This document shows positions 33,196 through 42,444 of a DNA stretch of 64,000 bases, in pieces. The translations under genes and the position numbers were made by a program. Source of the DNA: Pseudoneurospora amorphoporcata (Eukaryota; Ascomycota; Sordariomycetes; Sordariales; Sordariaceae). The number at the start of each line of letters is the position of its first letter. The first letter of the stretch is position 1. Location: the NCBI GenBank assembly GCA_033297205.1, contig MU859138.1:62001-126000 (forward strand), in the 5' to 3' direction. A model generated the notes under the pieces. The model was not told the origin of the DNA, ran no database searches, and saw only the letters and a list, made by a program, of their open reading frames with translations.

Positions 33196-33918
33196 CCTAC
33201 AATTTCGATTGAACACAGGTTATCCAGGTTTCCAATATTACAAGGAGTTTGAGCTTGTGGTCTCCAGAGTAACCCATCCGTAACAGAGACCTTGTTCAGG
33301 TAATATATCCCCTACACGGGTAACAAGCTGCGTTCTAGGTAACGTACTGCCTATACGAGATCTTTCCGAGATTTCGTAATCGACTGTACAGGATTTGATG
33401 CAGACATTAGGGGTTGGTGGAAAGATATTATCGAGTGTCCTAAGTGAGGTAGAGTGCGTGCAGATTTTTACCAAGGTAGTTGCAGCTCCCTTTACCCCCA
33501 GAAACAAGTTGATCTTTGTCAATAATGTTCTGCTCATAGGAAATGGGTGAAATAATACCCCAAAAAAAACTCCAGGAAAAGGTTTTCTAATCTAGGATAA
33601 TAACAAAGCGATAAAGGCGAAAGTAACATCAAATTGAGCACCTCAACGTGGAGACTGTACGAATTCTCAACTCCTAATATGCCTGCACATATGAGCATTC
33701 CCCAAACCTATTACTGCACGCGATAACGTTTTGATTTCTCATTTTGTACTATGTCTTCAACAGTGAAGTTTGTCCCGGACAATTTCATACTCGTTCGTCT
33801 TCGAGGGTTACGTCCTTCCGCCTCGACACACCTCGTTTGCTTCAACCTTGAAATTCCAGGCAACAGTCAGCAATGAGTTCAACCTCAAAACGTCATGCTG
33901 AAGAAGATCTGCCAAATA
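33196..33918. other. No gene seen
   Basis: Unremarkable, A/T-richer sequence between paralogue 4's upstream region and the inverted duplication. Confidence 0.4.
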
Positions 33919-34345
33919 TCATGGTCCCTCATGGTGGCTGAGCCTCACGGCAGAGTCCCACCCATGTCCAATCAAGTACAGGTACATGATAGACAAGGGT
34001 GCTCAAGGGCAGGCAAGGCAAGCAAGCATAAAAGGAAGGCTATGAGATGGATCACGAATGATGGGAATGATGATGATTGAGGGATCCAGCTATCTGAAGC
34101 TGGAGGGGATCACCAGCTATATAGAGCTGGTGATACAAAGAGGAGGAAGGTCTGCAAAGGAGGGGATTCTGGGAAGTGCCAGAACCGCTGTCAAAGAGGG
34201 TGCCTGCAGGGCACACGACTAGCGGTCTGTGCAGCAAACGCTCAGAATCTTCTCACAAAGGCAGTCGCATCGTAGTCTAGCTCTGTTGAATTGAATCTTA
34301 TGGCTTCTCTCCCACTCTGATTTCATCCCTTTTGACAAGATCCAC
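33919..34345. repeat. Inverted duplicate of 28105-28300, with about 190 bp extra
   Basis: Both ends match the 28-kb copy in inverted orientation. The extra middle (about 34040-34259) contains short inverted repeats (CCAGCTATC/GATACAAAG area, AGCTATATAGAGCT). It lies at the 3' end of PY paralogue 5 and overlaps its last codons. Confidence 0.75.
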
Positions 34346-34893
34346 GAATAGTACATGTAGGTACCTCTAGACATACCTCCACTCGGCGATTCCTTATCCC
34401 CGCCTTCTTCCTTCCTTTCCTCTGAGCCAGCCTCCTCGTACTCCGGCAACGATTCGGCGGGCAACATGGCGATATCGACCGTCGCTTCTCCAGCCCCAGG
34501 AAGCTTGGTGTAGAGAGGAGGGGGATCTACATCCTCGAGATTCTGATGCCGAGCAGCCCCCCTCACGGGATACGGTGCGTGTCTAGCGGAACGAGGCGCC
34601 TCTAGGAGCGAGCGATACAAAGTTAGTACGGCTTCAATATTTAGGGACTAAAGGATGCGAAGGATTGAACTTGACGTTCCACGACGGGGTGGAGGCTGGA
34701 CTTGTCCTCGACCACCGGACAAACTGTTGAGAATGGCTATGACCTGGTCGGTGTACATGCCGAAGTCGACGGCTTGTCCGTTGTGATCGTAGACGGTTTG
34801 ATGGACTACTGCATCCTGTCGGCGGAGCGAAGGCCGCGGCGGGCTGTTGGTGGCTTGTCTGGTGCGACGAGGGTTGGTTCTTTCGGCGGGCAT
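34219..34893 (-). CDS. PY-motif paralogue 5 (two exons, up to 193 aa)
   Basis: Exon 1 is 34893-34676 and exon 2 is 34582-34219. The 93-bp intron has a GTCAAG donor, a TACTAAC branch site and a GCTAG acceptor. This joins GRGQVQPPPRRGT to HAPYPVRGAARHQ in frame. The N-terminus ERTNPRRTRQ and PPRPSLRRQDAVV is the family signature. DPPPLYTKLPGAGEATVDIA (PPxY plus the GEAT block) and ESLPEYEEA (LPxY) follow, then an acidic tail. A GTATGT donor after ESPSGG suggests that the last 40 or so codons, which lie in the duplicated segment, may be intron or a different exon. Function unknown; the motifs suggest WW-domain binding. Confidence 0.6.
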
Positions 34894-35034
34894 CTTTTGC
34901 TTTTGTGGGATAAGAGTCTTTCCTTGCTTGGTGGTGGGATGTGGTGTGTTTCCGATATGCGGAGGTTTGTGCGTAAAGTTGTTTTGGAAAAGGGAAAAAA
35001 AATTGTTGAATCTATTGAATTGTTGACGGTGGGC

Positions 35035-35130
35035 TGGGTTTTATAGATGTGCGTCTGGTGGGAACTAGACTAGACCAAGGTTCTGATTCCATCCGGTTTC
35101 CGCGGTCGCTAGGTTGAACATTGCTGTGAC
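35035..35130 (-). promoter_or_regulatory. Shared upstream block of paralogue 5
   Basis: A TATA-like CTATAAAACC (minus, near 35037-35046) and ACCAAGGTTCTGATT (35074-35088 on plus) lie 145-195 bp before the ATG, in the same order as for paralogues 3 and 4. Confidence 0.45.
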
Positions 35131-35399
35131 CACTTTACCAATACCATGAAAGGTCCTACCATTCACTGGCATTCGATGGATGCAAAGTCAGGTTCCTCGA
35201 CAGTAATCCTCAGTCATTGAAACAAGGTGCCTAGTATCACAGCCACGACGGCGTATTTAACGATAAACAAGACATGGTATCACGATATGAACTTGGTACC
35301 TAGAGGTGGCTGCACTACAACATAGAGATAGCCTGAAAAACGATGCCGTGGACGAGTGTGAGGAAACGCCTGATTGAAATCGTTATAGTATTTCAACAA

Positions 35400-35822
35400 G
35401 AGGAAGCCTAGCTACACCCACTCTAAACCTTCAAATACCTAGTTTTCCTACAGGCACCCACCCTTCTTGAAATATTTCTTAAAATTTAACAGCGTTCAAC
35501 CATCCAAATTTCTGAAAACTAGTTTAAATAGGTTAATAATCCAATAGAAAACATTCCTACTAGCTTAAAACGTTCTTACTATTAATCGTTGTTAATATTA
35601 CAAGTATATTGTATAGTTCGGATATTACCTTTGCAAATAGCCAAATAACGTCTGCTACCCTAGAAATTTATTTTAGTAAACGTCGCAGATAGGTAAATTA
35701 CCTATAGATATCTTCATATGTGAACTTCTATAACGATATAATTATTTTTGGTCAAAATATTTAGAAGTGGCTAGAAAAGTGGGTATCTATAGGGAAAAGG
35801 GTGGGTGTGGCTAGGCTTCCTC
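35400..35822. mobile_element. hAT-like MITE with exact 8-bp target duplication TTCAACAA
   Basis: The 423-bp element has ends GAGGAAGCCTAGC-ACACCCAC in inverted orientation (one mismatch in 22). TTCAACAA flanks it exactly at 35392-35399 and 35823-35830. The interior is A/T-rich with no frame. The left end is nearly the same as the solo end at 19126. Confidence 0.9.
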
Positions 35823-35956
35823 TTCAACAATCTAGATAAGGTATTTATTACACTCATGATTCCGAGTATCTCCTCCGTGGGTCACATCTAATAGAGTTGA
35901 TTCCTCACTGATGTTCATAGTTTACAACCGTGGTACCGTACAGTAGCATGTTGTGC

Positions 35957-36774
35957 CTCTGTCGTTTGGTTAGCGGCTGATACACCATATAGACGGAATT
36001 TATAAGAGGTGGATGTGGCATTTGTACTTACAGGACAGGCTGAGCTTCTTGAGAGATTCCGTCAAGCTATCAACATCGCCGTCTTCCTCGTCCTAAGAAA
36101 TGGCAAGTGTGAGTTTGTCGTCCTATAGTGGTGTATGGTAGATTCAGGGGCATGCACTGTTGGAACTTACTGGTTCACTCTCCTCTACATAAAATCTCTT
36201 CACGATCAAGCGTCCTTGATCCCACCTTGCACGCTTCCTCTTTTTTCCCGCAACGACATTATCGATCCCCGCTGCAACAAGGTAGTTTGGAAGCCCCGCA
36301 AACGGGGTCGACGGAGAAATCTTCACCGTCGTTTCCTCGGCGGATGGCAGCTTCGTGTAGACCGGCAGGGGATCGACTTTTTCCACATCAAAGGTCAAAC
36401 CCTCGAGCCCCAGCGCGATGCGAAGGTCACGGGCGCCTAGGCGGAGAGCTGGTGAGCGACATCAGGTTAGTCATGACACGTGGACCATAGGTAGGAGGGG
36501 ATGGATCGAATGTACCATGGCGTACACGCCGGGCAAGGATGGCAAGTTCGGGTGTTAGAATAAATCTTCCTCTGAGGATTCTATGGGCGTAGGGCGCGTA
36601 TGCTGTATCGGCTTCATATTCGGCTACTAAGTTGTTGTATACGCCTTGGGGGAGAACCGCCGATCTATAGCGCGGGGGGGCATTGGGGTCGTAATAGGGA
36701 ACCCAGACATTTAGGTAAACAAGATCTGCATGATCTTCAGATCGGAGTCGGACAATGAGATCCTGGCCATTCAT
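35957..36774 (-). CDS. PY-motif paralogue 6 (four exons, 199 aa)
   Basis: Exons 36774-36516, 36448-36171, 36092-36032 and 35958-35957. Introns have donors GTACAT, GTAAGT and GTAAGT, each with a good acceptor; CTAAC branch sites are seen in introns 1 and 3. Splicing intron 1 turns a broken frame into a smooth helix (ELAILARRVRHALRLGARDL). In this model the stop codon TAG is split, T before and AG after the last intron. PY motifs are NAPPRYRS, DPLPVYTKLPSAEETTVKI and FAGLPNYL. A basic stretch (GKKRKRARW) and an acidic end (EEDGDVDSLTESLKKLSLS) follow. The N-terminus (MNGQDLIVRLRSEDHADLVY) lacks the LRRENA signature, so it is a diverged member. Without introns 2 and 3 the frame ends at 36144. 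Confidence 0.6.
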
Positions 36775-36904
36775 TTTGGTGTGATGATGGGGTGTTTATG
36801 GCGGCGTTGTGTTGGAGATCGCGTTGAGTGTTGGTGCAGGTATGGGTGTTGGAGCAGGAATGGGTGTTGCATGCGGAAAAAAGTAGGAAGAGGTTGAGGC
36901 GGCT

Positions 36905-37050
36905 CCCATGCTGTCGACGGCTTTAAGTATGCCCGCCAAGGGACTTCAAGGTTCGCTATGTGTGCCAAGGTTTCACGTTCACTTCCTCCATGGTCGCCAG
37001 ATCTGAACACTTGACCACCGAACAGCCCTTCTACCCAAGGTTCTGGTTAA
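36905..37050 (-). promoter_or_regulatory. Shared upstream block of paralogue 6
   Basis: CCCAAGGTTCTGGTT (about 37034-37048 on plus) and a TATA-like TACTTAAAGCC (minus, 36920-36930) lie before the ATG at 36774. CATGGTCGCCAG near 36989 matches the GTCGCCAGG block of paralogue 3. The block overlaps the DUF7726-like remnant. Confidence 0.35.
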
Positions 37051-37340
37051 GTGGGAGCTGTAGCCTTGGCCTTTGAAGGCACCGTGCTCGCGAAGAAAGC
37101 CGGTGAGAGACTTTATGCTCACGCCAATCTCTCCGGCCAAGACCGTCTTGGTGATGGTGCCTGCATCGAGAGCGCGGTTGATTTTGCGACGTACTTGAGT
37201 CTATAGAATATCGGCAGACGTTGCGGAGCCAGCGGAGTCGCGGGTGCCTTGCGCTTTCGGTTGTTGAGAGCAGGTTGGCTTGGAGTGGCAGCTGGAGTAA
37301 AAGCAGCTTTGTCGGTCGGAGAGTACTCCACAGTATTCAC
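36979..37340 (-). pseudogene. DUF7726-like gene remnant
   Basis: Codons from 37200 down to the TGA at 36979-36981 read TQVRRKINRALDAGTITKTV and AGEIGVSIKSLTGFLREHGA, then FKGQGYSS. This matches my memory of the fungal DUF7726 pattern (RRKI..F...G......F....GVS...Y..F....G..KG). The upstream part (37340-37205) is in another frame and reads like the usual basic linker (LNNRKRKAPATP). The two are separated by TATAG, which could be an acceptor, but no donor at a sensible distance fits. The domain's end is replaced by unrelated sequence. A truncated, shifted copy is the best reading. Confidence 0.5.
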
Positions 37341-37811
37341 GCCCGATCAGTTCCAAGCGTAACAAGATCTACCCTCTGATCACTGTTCTTTGCAAGACTG
37401 GAAGAGGTGAATGATGACTTTGGTTGTATTGGTGAGGCATCGGGATAGTATCAGCGCGTCACGGACAAAGACCGTGGAGGTACGAGGAAAGGCATTCGGG
37501 GGAATCGTTATGCATATAACTGTGATGAAAAACTAGTACCTAATTAGAGGAGTTATATAGCTCTATGGGAAAACATCCGGGTCAGACCAAACTTCGCCTA
37601 GCGAGGCAGGCCATCCCGGTTCCAAAATGTCTCTCCGAAGTGCGACTCCCCTTCTCGTCCTCGAAAGCAGTAAAAGGATCCCATATCCATGCTACAAACC
37701 CGACTTCAACACGTGTTGTGTTAGCTGTCGATTAAAGTTGCGTCTCCGTTCCATCGTCGACCTCAGTCATACCACCCATTGTCTTGTCCTATACGCACCT
37801 CGGCACCTCTA
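37341..37811. other. No gene seen
   Basis: No coding signal between the DUF7726-like remnant and the broken paralogue 7. Confidence 0.4.
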
Positions 37812-38641
37812 TTACCTTGGTCCACGACCAGACCGATCAGGTTTACCCCATATAGACTGGCAACCAGAACACTTGCAGTACCCCGGCCCATCAAGGAGTC
37901 CTTCCTTCCTGTGATCTTTCGGCGTGGGTGCGAGAACCCATTTTATGCCACTGTCATCCTCTAGAAGGGAGACGCCTAGAGCAGCAGGTAGCTCTAGTGA
38001 AAAATCGTGCTCACGTTGTTCTCTTTCTCGTTCGTTTAAGTTGTCGAGAGCAGATGTATCAGAGGAAGCGGGATCTCCGACGGGATGGTCATGTTGGGAT
38101 CTCTGTTCTCCTCTGAGTTCAAGATCCTGTTGCAAGGCGTTAATATCTTGGTTCCAGCTGGCGAGAGGTTGGGGAACGTAACAGGTACTACCTTCCTGCT
38201 GTTGAAGCATTCGTTCCATGTCTTATTCAATTTCCTGCTGCAGGGCGTCGAGTCTTTGATTGAAGCTGGCAACAAGGCTATCGAAGTCTTGAGGAAATGC
38301 GACTCGATGTCGAGTATCATATCTAGTGTATGGAGGGGGGGTGATGGCTCCCCGTCGAAGCTGGAAAACCAACGAGGGGCATCTGGAGGAGATGGAGTTC
38401 CATATTCGTTATCGTCTCTAGGATGTCCGGGGGTTGAAGGCTGCCCCGGGCCGGTAGCCTCCGTCTGAGTTGAGGCATCTCTGTAGCCAGGCACGACTCC
38501 AACTGGAATTGGAATAGTCCCCCCTTCACCCATGATAGGGACGCGGATGGTTGCGGCCTCTTCCCTAGTTTTGGAATCCAGTTTCATGCTCTCCAACTCT
38601 CGCTGGCGTTGAGAGGGGCTTTTGTGTAACGGGAGTCCCAT
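37812..38641 (-). pseudogene. PY-motif paralogue 7, broken by a C7-tract frameshift and a TAA
   Basis: ATG at 38641 opens MGLPLHKSPSQRQRELESM, almost the same start as paralogue 8 (MGLPLYKSPSSEA). An alternative start upstream (38779) would add a hydrophobic segment ILFLIIMGIFVWLC. The frame reads well to the C7 run at about 38334-38340. After a one-base shift it reads PPPYTRYDTRHRVAFPQDFD and LVASFNQRLDALQQEIE, a PPxY motif and a coiled coil. A TAA (about 38222) follows, then the same frame continues DMERMLQQQEG and WNQDINALQQDLELRGE, a second coiled coil, to the stop at 37812. No intron fits the shift. A lone homopolymer error could explain the first break but not the TAA, which could be a C-to-T change of CAA. 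Confidence 0.5.
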
Positions 38642-39759
38642 TTCTTCGCGAGGAGGCAAGGGGTTGTTACACAACCAAACAAATATCCCCATAATAATGA
38701 GAAAGAGGATTCCGCTCTCCCAGTCTGGATCAGCTGAGGGCGATGTCCTCGGACATTGACAATGGCAAGCGCACATTGGTAGAGAAGTGGGTGGAGGGTG
38801 CTTGATAGATGGCTTGGTTGAAAAGATGATGGAGGACAAAAGAGAGGGCAAATGTCTCTGGGGCCCAGGGCAGATATAAATACCTCTCTAACCGAGACTC
38901 AGGAAAACTGTGTCCTGCGGACAAACATATCGCTGGCCACAGGCACTGCATGTATCGGGCATACTGCCATGCATCTTTCAAGGCATGCCTGCATAGGTAA
39001 AACCGGATTCAAGAAATAGCGTTGCATGATGATTGTGACTTTGGAGACTAATACAAGGCGAGGCAATGATGGAAATGCGAAGAAGCGGAAGCCAAGAGAG
39101 AAAATTGTCCGCAGTGTAAAATGACGACAGGCGATAATGCAGAGGACATGCAATGGGTTGGTCACGACTTGCACATATATCGGTATTTATGTTTTTGAAT
39201 ACGTTCATTAGGTAATTGCTGCCTTGGAAGGAATGGAGGCAAGTGTCTCCGGGTATACAGGTATGCTTCCGAATGACCGAAGCCCTAACTCCCCAATAAC
39301 CAGCGCCTAACTCCGTTGAACTCCCCGGACCAGCCGATCGAAAAGTCTGATTGCATGAACCATTGCCTGCCACCATGCCATCTAACCATTTCTCTCCCTC
39401 AACTGTGCCACCATCTTTATTGCTCTTTCTTCCTACATGTGACCCTCTGCCGAAGACATCTCTCCTCCTCACATCATTATCAGAAACAATGCCAAAACCA
39501 CGTCCAATCGCCTTCATAAGCTCCAAATCCCATCTTGACTATCACCAGCCCCGACGGGGGTGCCATAGGGAGCCTGTGGTATGGCGATATGTGAGGACGC
39601 TCGCATCCCTACTGGTATCGTAGATCGTACAGACGGTGTGTTCGAATCCTGCTCGTGACTGCTGTGAAGCCATCACCAAGCTGGTGATTGTCCAACTGAA
39701 ACGGCATGCCGTTGAAATCGACATCTTCAGAGAACGCCTTCTTCCATGCAGGTGGCTAT
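38642..39759. other. No gene seen
   Basis: A TATTTATA box (minus, near 38875) lies about 235 bp before paralogue 7's start. A B-box-like GTTCGAATCC at 39640-39649 has no A box at the right distance. No coding signal. Confidence 0.4.
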
Positions 39760-40653
39760 CTAGGACGAACCGGAACGACCAGAGGACGACCAGCTTCCAT
39801 GGCTTCCGCTTGACTGACGACCGCTTGAACCCTGGTTTGACAGTCGCAGGCCCCGGCGACGAGGATCGCGAATCGTCGTGTCCGAGGGGCGGGGAAGAGG
39901 AGGCAGACGAAGCGAGGGAGGAATTGATTGTGCCTGCTCTCCGCCTTGAACTTGCACGACTGGACCATGGTTCTGGTCCACGATGACCTCTACGAAGCCA
40001 GCACGACCGGCGACAAGATGTCGATCATCTTGTCTTCCTGGACCTTGGGGCGGCCCAGCTAGTGGTTGCTGGCGCTGCTGGCGCTGCTCGCGCTGCTGAT
40101 GCTGGGGAGCGGGGGCGGCGCGGGGAGTCGAGGATTGGGCGGCGCGGAGAGGGGTGCTGGCTGCCTCGATTTCCGGAATCGACCAGCCGACATCCGGGGT
40201 GCCGTAGTTGGGAAGGCGGATCTCCTCCTCCTCGGTTGGGGTCGCTAACTCGCTGGAGTCAAAGCGAGTGCGGCTGTATCTGGACAAAGCGGCACTCGCC
40301 GCACCGTCACTGTCCTCCATCTCGACGTCCATGTCCTCTGTGGTAGGAATCGGGGCCTCGAAGCGGGGAGGGGGAGCAGGGCGCCGCTGAGCAGGAGCCT
40401 CGACTTCGAGGTTGGGTCGAGTGAGGTCGGTCGGGCTCTCTTGCGTGCCCGTGGCAACCGCCGAGGTGGGACCTGAAAAGGCGCGCCGCTGGGCGTCCTC
40501 ACGGCGGAGAAGAGGGGGAGGGGCGCCGGATCTTGCGCGGTGCGGTTCTGCAGCGGCTTGTGACCGCCGAGCAGCCGCTTGCGCTGCCGCTTGGACTTCA
40601 GCCTGCCGACGAAGGGCCTCACTTGAGGGGGACTTGTAGAGGGGAAGTCCCAT
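39760..40653 (-). CDS. PY-motif paralogue 8 (297 aa)
   Basis: ATG at 40653 (GCCATGGGACTT), TAG at 39760. It begins MGLPLYKSPSSEALRRQAEV, then an Ala/Arg helix, then APPPLLRREDAQRRAFSG, which carries the family signature. A Pro-rich stretch (RRPAPPPRFEAP) precedes an acidic segment (EDMDVEMEDSDG). EIRLPNYGTPDVGWSIPEIE is the second PY region. A Gln-rich stretch (QHQQREQRQQRQQ) and a Ser/Gly end (SSGRQSSGSHGSWSSSGRSG) follow. The protein is mostly disordered, with no membrane segment or enzyme domain. A TATTTATA box (minus, about 40803) lies 150 bp upstream, like paralogue 7. It is the longest intact member. Function unknown. Confidence 0.65.
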   Translation of the reverse strand: MGLPLYKSPSSEALRRQAEVQAAAQAAARRSQAAAEPHRARSGAPPPLLRREDAQRRAFSGPTSAVATGTQESPTDLTRPNLEVEAPAQRRPAPPPRFEAPIPTTEDMDVEMEDSDGAASAALSRYSRTRFDSSELATPTEEEEIRLPNYGTPDVGWSIPEIEAASTPLRAAQSSTPRAAPAPQHQQREQRQQRQQPLAGPPQGPGRQDDRHLVAGRAGFVEVIVDQNHGPVVQVQGGEQAQSIPPSLRLPPLPRPSDTTIRDPRRRGLRLSNQGSSGRQSSGSHGSWSSSGRSGSS

Positions 40654-40794
40654 GGCGATGCTTGATATTGTGTCGAGGTATATAGAAGTTCGAAGAGGCG
40701 TTCGCGAAGATTTTAGTAAAAGCTTTTGCGCTTGCTTTTGCTGATCTTGCTGAGTTGGGTAATGGATTGGATAAGGGAAGAAATTCGATTAAGG

Positions 40795-40815
40795 AGGAGG
40801 GGTATAAATACCTAC
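40795..40815 (-). promoter_or_regulatory. TATA-like box of paralogue 8
   Basis: GGTATTTATACCCC on the minus strand lies about 150 bp before the ATG. The same GGTATTTATA occurs about 235 bp before paralogue 7. Confidence 0.4.
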
Positions 40816-42012
40816 TCCAGTGGGTGAGTGGTGACCCACTTGGACGACTTCCCGATTTGGAGTGAATGGGACTTGGACGTCCCTGAGATCTTATCCAGAT
40901 GGCATAGATAATAGGAAAGGAACAGATGAAACGCTGCCAGCTGTCGCCCTGTTCACGACACTTTCTCGTCTGAAGTCAAGCGACTGTACCAACGGGCATT
41001 GCTCTCCTGGAACCGTTAAACTCCCAGTCAGACCTGACCCAAACCAAACTTCGTGATCCATTGCAGCTTGGTTTGCTATTGTTCCACTCACTGCTATCAG
41101 TTCCGCCATAAACGTTTGACTTTATCTCATCTGTATTCCCTTCACCTTCTTATACTCCCAAATCCTTGCCCTAGCACTGGTGCCAGTGGCATCTGTCCGG
41201 GGGCGTTTTTCTCCTCTGCCTCTAGGCGCTCCAGGAAGTAATCCTCATTGCCGGTGGGAGCGCCCGAGCTAGATATCTCGGCCTCCGGCGGGAGTTGCTA
41301 CAGTTGTCAACATCGCGAGCAGTCCGTTTAATGACAGCAGCGTTCTACGCAGAGTCTGGTGTGTCGTTGCCGCAGCCAAACCAGTGGCTTGCGGCTCTCT
41401 TCCAAACGGATTCCTCCTGAAAGATGGAAAAAGACTTTCCCGTGTGAGGGGCCACGGCAACTTGTGAACCGCACAGCAAATGCTGTATTTGGGATGAAGC
41501 GAATCCGGTCCTTTCCCTGGCGCAATAGTCAGTGCAGATAGGATACTGGGTTTTCCCTAGTTCTTCCGTGACACCTGGTGAAAGCTGTGAGAGGCGCAGG
41601 AGGTTCTGATCCTGTTGCGGGGAGCGGAAACAACAGCGGGCTTTGAGAATGTCAGACAAAGACACACGACAAGAAAATGTCCGGTATCCGCATGAGCTTC
41701 TCTTTCCACCTTCGGAACAATCTCGGCGTGAGGCAAGGAAGGAGATACGCTGCCGTCGATGGAGAATATGCACTGAGAAGCCACATAGCAAAGTGGGAGA
41801 GAAACAAAAACGAGGGGAAATGTATAAATCAACGGCTGTCATTGCCATCCGTGCCATGCTCTGAAGTTCCTCAACTCAAGATCCCTTCACGTCATGCCCC
41901 TTGATCATGAGATTCCTCAATGTCCCCGCATGTCGCACATGTTTATTTTTATCCGCAGATGCGCACTCCCATTGAATTCGCCAGCTTGGGAAGCGGTCCG
42001 GCCTGCCTATTT
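40816..42012. other. No convincing gene
   Basis: Overlapping minus frames 41345-41857 and 41557-41832 disagree in frame and have no domain or splice support. Confidence 0.4.
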
Positions 42013-42444
42013 CTAGTCATTTGAGGCCGGTTGCGGAAGGGACGCGTATGCAGGAGGAGGTATACCGGATGTACAAGCGCGTATTTGTACTTGTGAGCTC
42101 GGCCTGGCACTTCTAGTGGGAAGCAAACGTGTCTCTGGAACTGGAAATTCTCCGGGCGTAGCTTGGGGGTCGGCAACCGCTCCTTCACTTCTCCGTTCTT
42201 CGCAAGCTTTGGTTATGTTTGACGACAGAGAAAGCGGGTAGCTGCGGGGATCCTCCATTGTGTCTCGGTTGAAGCCAATCGTAGCTTCTCCAGTGGTAGG
42301 GCGAAAGGCGTAGGGCGGCAACGCTATTAGATTGTCGCCTTCTTGGTTCTCAGGAGAGGTTGGCGGGAAGTGCTGCGATAAAACCTCTGGCGCTGTTGGG
42401 ACTCAGGCTGCGCTGATACGATCCTGAAGGCGTGAATCTGCCAT
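42013..42444 (-). CDS. PY-motif paralogue 9 (two exons, 111 aa)
   Basis: Exon 1 is 42444-42420 (25 bp) and exon 2 is 42323-42013. The 96-bp intron has a GTATCA donor and a TAATAG acceptor, and restores MADSRLQDPLPPYAFRPTTG in frame. PLPPYAFRPTTGEATIGFNR is the PY plus GEAT block. A hydrophilic middle (CEERRSEGAVADPQATPG) leads to SGIPPPAYASLPQPA, a PPxY motif, at the C-terminus. There is no LRRENA signature, so it is a short, diverged member at the end of the array. A 25-bp first exon is unusual, and transcript data would be needed to be sure of the start. Confidence 0.55.

Noticed and set aside
39580..39670. Possible tRNA gene around GTTCGAATCC at 39640
   Set aside because: The T stem does not pair and no A box or acceptor stem is found at the right distance.
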